A stretch of DNA of 64,000 bases, from contig CALUUZ010000002.1 in assembly GCA_944324075.1 (NCBI GenBank), positions 186,001 through 250,000 of the forward strand, in the 5' to 3' direction. The stretch is from Candidatus Mailhella excrementigallinarum. Lineage in GTDB: Bacteria; Desulfobacterota; Desulfovibrionia; Desulfovibrionales; Desulfovibrionaceae. Shown here piece by piece: positions 8,411 to 16,958 of the stretch. Position 1 is the first letter of the stretch. Each line of letters opens with the position of its first letter. The translations under genes were made by a program, and so were the position numbers. The notes beneath the pieces were generated by a model. The model searched no databases, was not told where the DNA came from, and saw only the letters and a program-made list of their open reading frames with translations.

Positions 8411-9780
8411 AATTTCACTGCCCCGTGGCTTTTGACTCGCTCAGTCTGCGCCTGCGCATACTGGTGGCGCTGACCTGCATGCTGCTGCCCGTGTTTCTTG
8501 TGCAGGCCTATCATCAGCGTGACATTCTGGACGACCTGCGGCGAAATATCCTGCTGTTTCAGGCCAAGGACATCACCTTCGGCAGGGATTCCGCCGCGAT
8601 CCGTTCCCTGCCCGCCGCCTTTGGCGAAGATATCCTGTATTATACCCTGTACTCCCCGGAGGGGAAGCTTCTGTGGTATGCGCCCCACGGAGGCCGTCCG
8701 CGCAGGCTCAAGCCCATGCTGCTGGATGAGGGGCAGCGGTACGGCGGCTGGTTTTCGCACTTCGCCGGGGAAGAGATCAGTGTACCGGTACGGCTCACGG
8801 ACGGGAACATTCTTATGGTATCCAAGCGGGATGTCCTGGAAAGAGCTGCGCTGGACAGACTGCTGGGGAGCCGCTCGCTCAGGGGGGCTTCCCTAACCAT
8901 CGGGCTGGGCGTGCTGGTTGTGCTGTTCATGGCGGTGCTGCTGCGCTGGACCATGCGGCCCGTGAACCGGGCGGCGGCGCTGACGCGCCGGATTGTTCCC
9001 GATGATCCGGGCAGGGGGGTGCCCGTGGACGGGCTGCCGCCGGAACTGCGCGGGCTGGCCGAGGCCGCGAATGACGCGCTCAGACGCCTTGGCCTCGCCT
9101 ATGAACGGGAAAAGAGGTTTGTTTCCGATGCGGCGCATCAGCTGCGTACGCCCCTGACCGTGCTGGGCCTGCTGCTGGAAGAGGGCAGACGCGGCGGAAA
9201 ACCGGACTGGGTGGGCATAAGGCGGGAATTTCGCCACATGGAACGCATGGTGTTTCAGCTCGGACGGCTGGCGAAAAGTGATCGCGCCGCTCTGACCGCG
9301 CGATCGGGAGCGGTGTCTCCGGCTGATCTTTCCCGCGCTGTGCGGGAAGCGGCCGTCTCCCTCCTGCCTCTGTTCGAGAAGGAAGGGAGAACATTGGAAG
9401 CGGATATCGCTGACGGGCTCCGATGCGCCTGCGATGCCGGAGACATGCGCGAACTGGTGGGGAATCTGCTGGAAAACGCCCTGCTGCACGGAAAGGGCGC
9501 GACAAGGCTGCGCGCGGGCCGACAGGGCGGGCGGATCATTGTGGATGTGACCGACGAGGGGGATGGCGTTCCCGAAGAACTGCGCGAAGACATGTTCCGG
9601 CGTTTCCGCAAACGCGACCCCAATTCCGACGGTTCCGGGCTGGGGCTTGCCATTGCGCGGCAGATTGCCCGCAATGCGGGAGGGAATCTGGCTTTCGTCT
9701 CGTCGCCGGTGTGCGTTATACGGCTGGATCTGCCGGAAATTCCGGACAGATCCCCGCAGTTGCGAGAGGCTTTGCCCTGA
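8407..9780 (+). CDS. Sensor histidine kinase (QseC/PmrB-like)
   Basis: A 457-residue inner-membrane kinase. TM1 is at ~16-36 and TM2 at ~160-180, enclosing a periplasmic sensor of ~120 residues of the type found in QseC-like kinases. A HAMP-like linker leads to the HisKA box SDAAHQLRTPLT and then the ATPase N box (NLLENALLHG), G1 (DEGDGVP) and G2 (GSGLGLAI). The partner is the overlapping regulator upstream. The position next to a TonB receptor suggests it senses iron or another envelope signal; the ligand is unknown. Confidence 0.92.
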   Translation: MKFHCPVAFDSLSLRLRILVALTCMLLPVFLVQAYHQRDILDDLRRNILLFQAKDITFGRDSAAIRSLPAAFGEDILYYTLYSPEGKLLWYAPHGGRPRRLKPMLLDEGQRYGGWFSHFAGEEISVPVRLTDGNILMVSKRDVLERAALDRLLGSRSLRGASLTIGLGVLVVLFMAVLLRWTMRPVNRAAALTRRIVPDDPGRGVPVDGLPPELRGLAEAANDALRRLGLAYEREKRFVSDAAHQLRTPLTVLGLLLEEGRRGGKPDWVGIRREFRHMERMVFQLGRLAKSDRAALTARSGAVSPADLSRAVREAAVSLLPLFEKEGRTLEADIADGLRCACDAGDMRELVGNLLENALLHGKGATRLRAGRQGGRIIVDVTDEGDGVPEELREDMFRRFRKRDPNSDGSGLGLAIARQIARNAGGNLAFVSSPVCVIRLDLPEIPDRSPQLREALP

Positions 9781-9789
9781 AAATCGCCA

Positions 9790-9964
9790 GAGCATTCCGC
9801 TCTTGAAATGCTCCGTGGAGCCGGGCAGGGCGAGACTCCGCCGCGGCGGCCCCCTGTCCGGTATCGCTGCAATTCACTTGCGGCGTTAGGTTTTGACGGG
9901 GCGTGAAACCTGCGGGCCGGAACATGGAGTCCCGGCCCGCAGACATTTTCAGGAACAGGACGCG
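9790..9964. repeat. Interspersed repeat family A, copy 1
   Basis: This 180-bp gap between convergent genes has no gene. It contains the family A motifs AATTCACTTGCGGCG and GTGAAACCTGCGGGCCGG, with an inverted GGGCCGG/CCGGCCC pair. Related copies lie near 18985, 51050, 52385 and 54125. It may serve as a bidirectional terminator. Confidence 0.6.
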
Positions 9965-10774
9965 CTAGTTGTCCCGCAGCGAATACCTGACGGGAACCAG
10001 CACGCGGAATGCCTTGCCCCTGACGCCGGTGTCCATCCCGGCGAGCCTGCCTGCCAGCCGGGATGTTGCGGCATCGAGAACGGGCGAGCCGCTGCCCTTT
10101 GCCAGCCCGCAGCCTTGCACCACCCCCGCCGCATCCACGCGGATTTCCAGGGTATAGGTTCCCTCGGCCCCTGAACGTCTTGCCTGACGGGGGTATTTCT
10201 TGCGTTTTTCGATTTCCGCGATCAGCCGGTCCAGAAGCCTGCTGCGCAGTTCCCCTTCCGCCCTGCGTTCGGCCACGGCGGCGGCATCCGCGGAAGAGCC
10301 GGAGATTTCCCCCTCCGGCGCATTGACGGCGGCGGATTCGCGCGGAGCCTCCTTCACCGGGGCGGGAGGCTGTTTGCGCCGGGGCGCTTCCCTTTTGGGC
10401 GCCGGTTTGGGCTTCGGCTCGGGTTTGGGTTCCGGTTTCGGTTTGGGTTTGGGTTCCGGCCTGGGTTCGGGAACAGGTTCGGGTTCCGGTTCGGGGATAT
10501 CGAATTCCGAGTCTTCGGCCAGGATTTTCTGCAGTTCTTCGTCCGCGGGGGGCAAATCCTCGGGCGTAATCTCTTCCATGACGCGCATGAACATCATGGC
10601 GGGGGGCGCGGAAGGCGTGGGCGGAAGGACTTTGCCCGCCGTGACCGCGAAGATGCCCGCCGCGCCCAGCGCGACGATGCAGCCGGTGAGGGCGGCCGCG
10701 CCGTCGCGGCTGCGGCGCAGGGCCGTGGAACCGTAAAACCGGTATTCAGGAAGATGAGCGTGTGCTGATGACAA
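9965..10774 (-). CDS. tonB: TonB energy-transducing protein (TTG start)
   Basis: Periplasm-spanning protein of ~269 residues that passes proton-motive energy from ExbBD to outer-membrane receptors. A single N-terminal TM (AALTGCIVALGAAGIFAV) is followed by a long Pro-Glu then Pro-Lys repeat region, and a C-terminal TonB domain (RYPxQA-like KKYPRQARRSGAEG, later FRVLVPVRY). I choose the TTG at 10774 because it has GGGAGG at 5-nt spacing and overlaps exbD by 29 bp; the ATG at 10849 would lie deep inside exbD. It is the last gene of exbB-exbD-tonB. Confidence 0.88.
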   Translation of the reverse strand: MSSAHAHLPEYRFYGSTALRRSRDGAAALTGCIVALGAAGIFAVTAGKVLPPTPSAPPAMMFMRVMEEITPEDLPPADEELQKILAEDSEFDIPEPEPEPVPEPRPEPKPKPKPEPKPEPKPKPAPKREAPRRKQPPAPVKEAPRESAAVNAPEGEISGSSADAAAVAERRAEGELRSRLLDRLIAEIEKRKKYPRQARRSGAEGTYTLEIRVDAAGVVQGCGLAKGSGSPVLDAATSRLAGRLAGMDTGVRGKAFRVLVPVRYSLRDN

Positions 10775-11135
10775 AGCGGCCTCCCGGGCGCTGCCTGGCC
10801 AGATCCACCAGTTCCACGAAATACCGGAACGGGGTTTTCTCATCGACATAGAGGTTGAGCATGGCCTCGGGATGGGCGTCGATGAGCGCCCTGACGGCCT
10901 CCCTGTCCATCTGCTGTTCCTGATGCCAGCATGAGCCGTCCTCCCGGACGGAAATGAGCAGTTCCCCCTTGTTTGCGGTGGGGTCTTCGGAGGTTTCCGA
11001 CTGCGGGAGAACGATATCCAGCACGGGCTTGCTGAAGGTTGTGGTCATGATGAAGAAGATGAGGAGCATGAAGATCACGTCGATGAGGGGCGTGATGTCC
11101 AGACTGATATCGTCGTTGAGCGGGTCGTCATGCAT
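10746..11135 (-). CDS. exbD: Biopolymer transport protein ExbD
   Basis: A 129-residue proton-channel subunit. One N-terminal TM holds the essential Asp in DITPLIDVIFMLLIFF, followed by a periplasmic domain. It overlaps exbB by 8 bp and tonB by 29 bp, so the three are coupled. With ExbB it forms the motor that drives TonB. Confidence 0.93.
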   Translation of the reverse strand: MHDDPLNDDISLDITPLIDVIFMLLIFFIMTTTFSKPVLDIVLPQSETSEDPTANKGELLISVREDGSCWHQEQQMDREAVRALIDAHPEAMLNLYVDEKTPFRYFVELVDLARQRPGGRFVISTRSSS

Positions 11136-11763
11136 GGCGCGTCTCCTTCGGGGGCAGACATTCCGCGCCCGGACGCGAGCAGAGTTCCAGAGCGCGGTAA
11201 CTGTGTTCCACGGCCTCGACGTGGAATCCCCTGAACTTGAGCATGAGATAGTAGTAGAACATGAGCATGGGTATGGCGATGCACAACCCCATGATGGTGG
11301 TGATCAGCGCCTCCCAGATGCCTGCCGCGAGCAGAGCCGGATTGGGAGCCGCGTTTTCGGCGATGGTGCGGAAGACGGTGACCATGCCGAGCACGGTTCC
11401 GAGGAGCCCGAGCAGGGGAGAGACGACGGAAACGAGTTTGATCCAGCACAGGCTTTTCGTGACACGGGCGAAGTTCCTGTGGAAGAGGTAGGCGACTTCC
11501 GCCCTGATGTCTTCGGAGTGTTCGCCGTGTGTCTGCGCGATGTCGCGTATGACGCAGACGAGTGGGTTGTCGCTGGCGTTGACGACATTGTTCCAGTTTC
11601 TTGCGGAACTTTGCTCCACATCCAGGAAATCCCGCTTGAATTCCTTCCAGACGAGCTGGAGAAAGAGCAGTGTGCGCAGGGCGAGGAACAGGCCGACGCA
11701 GGCGACAAGCGCCAGCACGACCCCTGCGGGGCCGATGGCCGCGTAAATGCTTGCAAAATTCAT
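11128..11763 (-). CDS. exbB: MotA/TolQ/ExbB proton channel family protein ExbB
   Basis: A 211-residue inner-membrane protein with three TM segments (~8-30, ~110-135, ~150-175). The GLLGTVLGMV and MGLCIAIP motifs mark the MotA/TolQ/ExbB family. The start ATG at 11763 has AAAGGAGAG upstream; the long frame to 12180 is not supported. First gene of the exbB-exbD-tonB operon, with a promoter and regulator site just upstream (11810-11858). Confidence 0.92.
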   Translation of the reverse strand: MNFASIYAAIGPAGVVLALVACVGLFLALRTLLFLQLVWKEFKRDFLDVEQSSARNWNNVVNASDNPLVCVIRDIAQTHGEHSEDIRAEVAYLFHRNFARVTKSLCWIKLVSVVSPLLGLLGTVLGMVTVFRTIAENAAPNPALLAAGIWEALITTIMGLCIAIPMLMFYYYLMLKFRGFHVEAVEHSYRALELCSRPGAECLPPKETRHA

Positions 11764-11809
11764 ACAAAACTCTCCTTTCGCGGATACCGCTTCCGGCGTA
11801 GCCGGGAAA

Positions 11810-11858
11810 AGTATACGGATTTCGATTTCAAACAATACATCCTGACAGGAGTCTGACG
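11810..11858 (-). promoter_or_regulatory. exbB promoter with OmpR-type direct repeat
   Basis: On the minus strand TATACT (11815-11810) is a good -10 and GTATTG (11838-11833) a weak -35. Just upstream on the plus strand is CTGACA-N5-CTGACG (11842-11858), with the same 11-bp repeat period as at 7653. A weak -35 abutted by such a repeat is typical of promoters activated by PmrA/QseB-like regulators. Confidence 0.55.
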
Positions 11859-12059
11859 AATCTGTTTTCTTTCCCGCAAAGCGGCTGCACTGACCTGGCC
11901 GCAGAGTGTGCCGAAAATAATCGTGACCGCAGGAGGTGCGGGTGCAGCGTTTTTCGCGCAAAACGCAGGCGGAAGCCGGTGCCTGTAAGGATGATCGAAC
12001 GTCGTCAGGAGGTCGCGGTCGAATGTCATGCGGAACGGAACCTTCGGGCGGCGGAACTG

Positions 12060-12155
12060 CACGAAGGCTCCGGCAGGCCGTGGATACATGCTGTCTCTGC
12101 CCCATGCGGAACACGGGTTGTCCTGCGGCAGCATTTGCTGCCGGGGCGGAGCCGC
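12060..12155. repeat. Interspersed repeat family C, copy 2
   Basis: The sequence from GCCGTGGATACATG through GCGGAACACGGGTTG to TGCGGCAGCATTTGCTGCCG matches, in reverse orientation, 47501-47583, and partly matches 2026-2075. No gene is seen between 11860 and 12200; this repeat accounts for much of that gap. Confidence 0.65.
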
Positions 12156-12208
12156 GCGTCTCGCGCAGAGCCATCAGCACGACGCGGCAGAACGAGTCAA
12201 CTTATCGC

Positions 12209-12238
12209 TTGACAGATTTTCCCCGTCGGCGATATTCT
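12209..12238 (+). promoter_or_regulatory. Promoter of the aromatic amino acid operon
   Basis: A perfect -35 TTGACA (12209-12214), an 18-bp spacer and a -10 TATTCT (12233-12238) place the transcript start near 12245, about 16 nt before the leader peptide ATG. Confidence 0.75.
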
Positions 12239-12260
12239 TTGTCCAGCACAGGAAAACGCC

Positions 12261-12383
12261 ATGCATCACGCCAACCACAACCCCACCCTGAACATCGCAA
12301 GCGGCCAGAACTATTTTGGCGGCTTCTTTTTTTATTTTTACGGGTGGTTTAGCCGGGTCTGTGGCTGCGGGGTGAATGTATAG
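12261..12383 (+). CDS. Aromatic-rich attenuator leader peptide (pheL-like)
   Basis: A 40-codon frame with an AGGAAA ribosome site and ATG at 12261, ending in TAG at 12383. Residues 18-30 contain ten aromatic residues in thirteen: six Phe, three Tyr and one Trp (read as [13 protein letters not shown]). It precedes a terminator and a Phe-pathway operon, as in the enterobacterial pheA leader, although the sequences are unrelated. The peptide itself probably has no function. Ribosome stalling on uncharged tRNA-Phe or tRNA-Tyr would decide termination downstream. Found directly by reading the region; too short for ordinary gene callers. Confidence 0.85.
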   Translation: MHHANHNPTLNIASGQNYFGGFFFYFYGWFSRVCGCGVNV

Positions 12384-12440
12384 CGCGACTGATATCGCAA
12401 CACCAGGGGCCACAGGCAAACGCTTGTGGCCCCTTCTTGT
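12359..12440 (+). terminator. Transcription attenuator: antiterminator segment plus terminator hairpin
   Basis: The terminator stem AGGGGCCACA (12405-12414) pairs with TGTGGCCCCT (12425-12434), followed by TCTTGTTTC. The rival segment CTGTGGC (12359-12365), inside the last codons of the leader, is perfectly complementary to GCCACAG (12409-12415) in the 5' arm. A ribosome stalled on the aromatic codons (12312-12350) would leave 12359-12365 free to form the antiterminator. A ribosome reaching the stop at 12383 would cover it and allow termination. Confidence 0.8.
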
Positions 12441-12486
12441 TTCACCGGCCGCAGGCGGAGGCTCCGCAAGCACAAGGAAGGGCATC

Positions 12487-13284
12487 ATGCATCTTGGCAA
12501 ATCCGTACGTCTGGAACGCATTTTCAATCGCGAAACCAAGCGCGCCATCATTGTTCCCATGGATCACGGAGTTTCCGTGGGCCCCATGGAAGGCATCATC
12601 GACATGCGGAAGGCCACCTCGGACATGGCCGAGGGCGGCGCGGACGCCGTACTCATGCACAAGGGTCTGGTGCGGTGCAGCCACCGCGCCTCCGGCAAGG
12701 ATGTCGGGCTTATCGTCCATCTTTCCGCTTCCACCTCCCTCACGCCCCAGAGCAATACGAAAACGCTGGTCGCTTCCGTGGAAGAGGCCATCAAGCTCGG
12801 TGCGGACGGCGTTTCCGTCCATGTGAATCTGGGGGATGAAAACGAGCGCGACATGCTTGCCCAGCTCGGCAGGGTGGCGGAAGACGCCCAGAACTGGGGC
12901 ATGCCGCTCATCGCCATGGTATACGGGCGAGGCCCGAACATCCGCAACAGCTTTGACCCCTCCGTGGTGGCGCACTGCGCCCGTGTGGGCATGGAGCTTG
13001 GCGCGGATGTGGTGAAGGTGCCCTACACCGGAGACGTGGACAGCTTTGCGCGGGTGACGGAATGCTGCTGCATCCCCGTGGTTATCGCAGGTGGTCCCAA
13101 GACCGAGTCTTCCCGCGAATTTCTCCAGATGGTGAAGGAAAGTCTCATGGCCGGCGGGGCGGGCCTTTCCGTGGGGCGCAACGTGTTCCAGCATCCGAAT
13201 CGCGTGCTGCTGCTCAAGGCTCTGCGCGGCATCGTGCATGAGGACAGGAGCGTGGACGAAGCTCTGGCCGTTCTGGGAGAATGA
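12487..13284 (+). CDS. aroA': 2-amino-3,7-dideoxy-D-threo-hept-6-ulosonate (ADH) synthase, archaeal-type AroA'
   Basis: First step of the alternative (DKFP) route to dehydroquinate, which bypasses DAHP synthase. A class I aldolase-type barrel of 265 residues, starting at ATG 12487 after AAGGAAGGG. Motifs: [11 protein letters not shown] near the N-terminus, the active-site-region KVPYTGD and the phosphate-binding IAGGPK, then [10 protein letters not shown]. The same gene order (aldolase, DHQ synthase II, P-protein) is known from Desulfovibrio vulgaris. Controlled by the upstream attenuator. Confidence 0.88.
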   Translation: MHLGKSVRLERIFNRETKRAIIVPMDHGVSVGPMEGIIDMRKATSDMAEGGADAVLMHKGLVRCSHRASGKDVGLIVHLSASTSLTPQSNTKTLVASVEEAIKLGADGVSVHVNLGDENERDMLAQLGRVAEDAQNWGMPLIAMVYGRGPNIRNSFDPSVVAHCARVGMELGADVVKVPYTGDVDSFARVTECCCIPVVIAGGPKTESSREFLQMVKESLMAGGAGLSVGRNVFQHPNRVLLLKALRGIVHEDRSVDEALAVLGE

Positions 13285-13285
13285 G

Positions 13286-14275
13286 ATGCGCCGCATTTAT
13301 GTAAAAAGCATTCCCTTTGATCGGGATAACGTGACTCTGGCTCTTGAATCCGGCGTGGACGGGGTGATTGTGGATGCGGCGCATGTGGCGGGTGTGGCCG
13401 GGCTGGCCCGCTGCGACGCGCGCGACGCGGCCTCCATGCCCGTGATCTCCCTGAACGCCAAGGCCGACGAGGAAGAGGCGGCCCGCCGCCTTGCCGCCGG
13501 CGAGGATGTGGTGCTGGCCAGAGGCTGGGAGATCATTCCCGTGGAAAATCTGCTTGCCCATCCCGATCCGAAGGTCTCCGGCCGTGTGGCTCTGGAGGCG
13601 GGTTCGCTGGAGGAGGCGCGGCTTGCGGCGGGCATTCTGGAGCGCGGCGTTTCCACGGTGGTGGTGCTGCCTGAAGGCATGACGGAACTGAAACGGATTG
13701 TGGCCGAGCTGAAGTCCGCGCAGGGGAGCATTTCCCTTGAACCCGCCCGCATTGCGGACGTGCGGCCCGTGGGCATGGGGCATCGCGTCTGCGTGGATAC
13801 CTGTTCCATGCTGTCGCGCGGGCAGGGGATGCTGACGGGCAACTCCAGCGCCTTCACCTTTCTTGTCCATGCGGAGACGGAACATAACGAATATGTCGCC
13901 GCGCGGCCCTTCCGGATCAACGCGGGGGGCGTGCACTGCTACGCATTGCTGCCCGGCGACCGCACCCGTTATCTTGAAGAGTTGAAAGCCGGGGATGAAA
14001 CCCTTATCGTCGGGGCGGACGGTTCCTCGTCTCTGGCCGTGGTGGGCCGGGTCAAGGTGGAAGCACGCCCCATGCTCTATATCGAGGCGGAAAACGCGGA
14101 AGGACAGCGCGGCGGCGTCTTTCTCCAGAATGCCGAGACCATCCGGCTGGTGCGCCGGGACGGCAGGCCGGTCAGCGTGGTTTCCTTGCGGGAGGGAGAT
14201 GAGGTTCTCTGCCATTTTGACTCCGCAGGCCGTCATTTCGGCATGCGCATCGAGGAAGACATCAAGGAAAACTGA
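13286..14275 (+). CDS. aroB': 3-dehydroquinate synthase II (AroB', archaeal type)
   Basis: Converts ADH to 3-dehydroquinate with NAD-dependent oxidative deamination and cyclisation, completing the DAHP-independent branch. 329 residues; the ATG at 13286 lies one base after the stop of the preceding gene. Typical family stretches: GMGHRVCVDTCSMLSRGQGMLTG, FLVHAETEHNEYVAARPFRINAG and GGVHCYALLPGDRTRYL. The operon position between ADH synthase and the P-protein agrees with the assignment. Confidence 0.9.
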   Translation: MRRIYVKSIPFDRDNVTLALESGVDGVIVDAAHVAGVAGLARCDARDAASMPVISLNAKADEEEAARRLAAGEDVVLARGWEIIPVENLLAHPDPKVSGRVALEAGSLEEARLAAGILERGVSTVVVLPEGMTELKRIVAELKSAQGSISLEPARIADVRPVGMGHRVCVDTCSMLSRGQGMLTGNSSAFTFLVHAETEHNEYVAARPFRINAGGVHCYALLPGDRTRYLEELKAGDETLIVGADGSSSLAVVGRVKVEARPMLYIEAENAEGQRGGVFLQNAETIRLVRRDGRPVSVVSLREGDEVLCHFDSAGRHFGMRIEEDIKEN

Positions 14276-14277
14276 GA

Positions 14278-15387
14278 ATGGATCTGACGGAATTGCGGGC
14301 CGCCATCGACGAGGTGGACGGCGAACTGCTGACGCTGCTGCACCGCCGGGCGGAAATCAGCCGTATGGTGGGAGCGGCCAAGAAGGACGAGGGCGGCCCC
14401 GTGTTCCGGCCCGAGCGGGAGCAGGAAGTGGTGGAAAGACTGCTCCGGATCAACCGCGAGAGCAGGGGGGAAGGGCTGCCGGACGAGCACATCGCCCGGA
14501 TATGGCGCGAGATATTTTCCTCTTCCCGCGCCTTGCAGCGGCCTCTGCGCGCGGCGTTTCTGGGGCCGGAGGGCACCTTTTCGCACATGGCGGCGCTGGA
14601 ATGCCTCGGACACAGCATCAGTGCCGCCCCCTGCGAGAATTTCGACGCCGTGTTCCGGGCCGTGTCCGAGGGGACATGCGACCTGGGGCTGGTGCCCCTG
14701 GAGAATTCCCTGCATGGAAGCATCGGTCAGTGCATTGATCTCTTCGCGGAGTATGACGTGCATGTTGTAGGCGAGCATTACAGCCGTATCCGTCTTTGTC
14801 TCATGAGCAGGGAGAGCGGACTTTCCGCCGTAAGGCGGGTCTATTCCCATCCCCAGCCGTTCGGACAGAGCCGGGGCTGGCTGCGCGCCCATCTGCCGGG
14901 CGCCGCGCTCATGCCGGAGGAGTCCACCGCCGCCGCCGCGCTCAGGGTCAGGGACGAGGCCGGTTCCGCCGCCATCGGGCATCCCGGTCTGGCCTCCATG
15001 CTCGGGCTTGATGTGCTGGCTGATTCCCTGGAGGATTCCACTTCCAACTGGACACGTTTCGCCGTCATCGCGCCGGGGCGGGAGGCCCGTTCGCCCCGTG
15101 CGGAACCTGGCACGGCGCTGAAAACTTCGCTGCTGTTCACCGTGGCGCATCGGCCCGGCACGCTGGCGGCTGTGCTCAATATACTCTCCGGGGCGGGGAT
15201 CAACCTGTCCGAGCTGGAGTCGCGGCCCATGCGGGGAAGCATAGGTGAATATGTTTTCTTCCTTGATGCCGTCTGCGACCTGCTGCGGCCGGAGCATGTG
15301 GAAACCCTGGAGAAGCTGAGGGAATGCTGTCAGTCGCTGCGCGTGCTTGGCGTCTATCCGCACGAAACTCCCCGTTCGCGGGGCTGA
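14278..15387 (+). CDS. pheA: Chorismate mutase / prephenate dehydratase (P-protein)
   Basis: Bifunctional cytosolic enzyme making phenylpyruvate from chorismate, 369 residues. The AroQ chorismate mutase domain is at 1-~90 (LRAAIDEVDGELLTLLHRRAEI), prephenate dehydratase at ~95-275 (FLGPEGTFSH, LVPLENSLHGSIG, STSNWTRF), and a C-terminal ACT domain at ~285-360 (HRPGTLAAVLNILSGAGINL, ESRP) for Phe feedback. It starts 2 bp after aroB'. A Phe-dedicated enzyme at the end of the operon explains the Phe-rich leader. Confidence 0.95.
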   Translation: MDLTELRAAIDEVDGELLTLLHRRAEISRMVGAAKKDEGGPVFRPEREQEVVERLLRINRESRGEGLPDEHIARIWREIFSSSRALQRPLRAAFLGPEGTFSHMAALECLGHSISAAPCENFDAVFRAVSEGTCDLGLVPLENSLHGSIGQCIDLFAEYDVHVVGEHYSRIRLCLMSRESGLSAVRRVYSHPQPFGQSRGWLRAHLPGAALMPEESTAAAALRVRDEAGSAAIGHPGLASMLGLDVLADSLEDSTSNWTRFAVIAPGREARSPRAEPGTALKTSLLFTVAHRPGTLAAVLNILSGAGINLSELESRPMRGSIGEYVFFLDAVCDLLRPEHVETLEKLRECCQSLRVLGVYPHETPRSRG

Positions 15388-15409
15388 AACCGGCCCCTCC
15401 GTTCTGACT

Positions 15410-15490
15410 CGCAGGCTTCATCAAAAATTCCTTTGTGGTTTGAGACCTCCCCCTTCAGGGGGGCGCGCGGATTGAAACATGCTTCCGCAG
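15410..15490. repeat. Interspersed repeat family B, copy 1
   Basis: A 30-bp block at 15417-15446, beginning TTCATCAAAAATTCC and ending GGTTTGAGAC, is identical to 24192-24221. It is followed in both places by a C-rich/G-rich pair (CCCCCTTCAGGGGG type) and later GATTGAAACAT. The gap 15388-15590 has no gene. Confidence 0.75.
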
Positions 15491-15590
15491 AGGTTCAGGG
15501 CCGCAGGCAAATTTCGGTTGTTCCGGATATGGGGCACCGGCTTGCCTGCGCCGCCCGTTCCCGCTATCGTCATGCCGCAAGGCGGGAAAC

Positions 15591-16793
15591 ATGGATAAAA
15601 ATCATTTCCTCATCAGGAAGCTGTCCGTCGATGATCTCGACCAGTATGACAGACTGTTGCGCTATGCGTTTCAGGTGACGGAAGGGGCTCTGCAGGAATC
15701 CGGCTGGGAGGATGAGGATATCCGGCAGTCGAAGTTTCCCATTCTGGCTCGTGCCAGCGTGCTTGGATGCTTTGACGGCGAGAGCCTCGTATCGCAGTTT
15801 GCGGTGTACCCCGTGAAGATGAATATCCATTCCGTCATCTATCCGGTGGGCTTTGTCACCAGTGTGGCCACCTATCCGGAGTATGCGGGCATGGGGCTGA
15901 TGTCCCGGCTCATGAAACAGAGCCTGACGGACATGCGGGAGAGGGGGCGGACGCTTGCGCTGCTGTATCCCTATTCCATTCCCCTGTACCGGAAGAGGGG
16001 CTGGGAAATCATATCGGACAAGATGTCCTACCGCATCAGGGACGTGCAACTGCCCCGGCATGTGGATGCTCCCGGCTATGTGCGCCGCGTACCGGAAGAA
16101 AGCCCGGATCTCATGCATCTGCACGCGCGTTTCGCGCAGCAGACGCACGGCTGCCTTTTCCGCAACCGTCTGGCCTGGGATGAATACTGGCGATGGGACG
16201 AGGACGACACCACGGTCGCCATCTATTACAATGCCGAAGATACTCCGCTGGGCTACATGGTCTACCTGATCAAGGATGACATCATGCACATCAAGGAGAT
16301 GATCTACCTGAACAGCGAAGCGCGCAGGGGCCTCAGAAAGTATGTCGCCGCCCATGTGTCCATGATCGACGAGGTGAGGGGCAACAACTTCTTCAGCGAA
16401 CCCATCGCCTTCAGCCTGGAAGACAGCGACATCAAGGAGATGATCCGTCCTTACATCATGGGCAGAATCGTGGATGTGGAAGGCTTTCTGCGGCGTTACC
16501 GCTTCAGCCCGGAGGCATGCGGCACGATTGAGCTGGAGGTGCGCGATCCCTTTCTGGAGTGGAACAGCAGAACATTCACCCTTGCGGTGAAGGAGGGCAG
16601 GGCCGAGCCGTGCAGAGCCGGCGGGAAATACCGGGCCTCCCTCTCCATAGGGACGCTCACGGCGTTTCTGCTGGGTTACAGGCGGGCGCGTTCTCTCGCA
16701 AGGCTGGAGATGATCCGGGCGGACGAGGCGGCCCTCAGGCTGCTCGACAGTATGGTGATTCATGAAAAGCCGTATATTTCCGACTATATTTGA
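15591..16793 (+). CDS. Eis-like GNAT N-acetyltransferase
   Basis: A 400-residue cytosolic protein. The N-terminal GNAT fold has GFVTSVATYPEYAGMGLMSRLMKQ, with the acetyl-CoA-binding pattern in a form typical of Eis proteins, then ALLYPYSIPLYRKRGWEI. A second GNAT-like half and a C-terminal SCP2-like domain (~300-400, ending in a free C-terminal Ile) complete the Eis layout and length. Eis proteins acetylate amines, aminoglycosides or lysines; the substrate here is unknown. Single gene with no operon partner. Confidence 0.82.
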   Translation: MDKNHFLIRKLSVDDLDQYDRLLRYAFQVTEGALQESGWEDEDIRQSKFPILARASVLGCFDGESLVSQFAVYPVKMNIHSVIYPVGFVTSVATYPEYAGMGLMSRLMKQSLTDMRERGRTLALLYPYSIPLYRKRGWEIISDKMSYRIRDVQLPRHVDAPGYVRRVPEESPDLMHLHARFAQQTHGCLFRNRLAWDEYWRWDEDDTTVAIYYNAEDTPLGYMVYLIKDDIMHIKEMIYLNSEARRGLRKYVAAHVSMIDEVRGNNFFSEPIAFSLEDSDIKEMIRPYIMGRIVDVEGFLRRYRFSPEACGTIELEVRDPFLEWNSRTFTLAVKEGRAEPCRAGGKYRASLSIGTLTAFLLGYRRARSLARLEMIRADEAALRLLDSMVIHEKPYISDYI

Positions 16794-16958
16794 TACGCCT
16801 TCGTTGCGAAACTGTCTGATTTCTGAACGGGTTCCTCTGTCAGAATTCCGCCGCGCCGCGCCGTGAAAGAGCGGAGGGCATTGCGCGGCAGGGATTGGCA
16901 TTGCGCTTGCAAAGAAGGTTCGGATTTGTGAAAATGATGATGGAGGGTCCGAAAGCGG

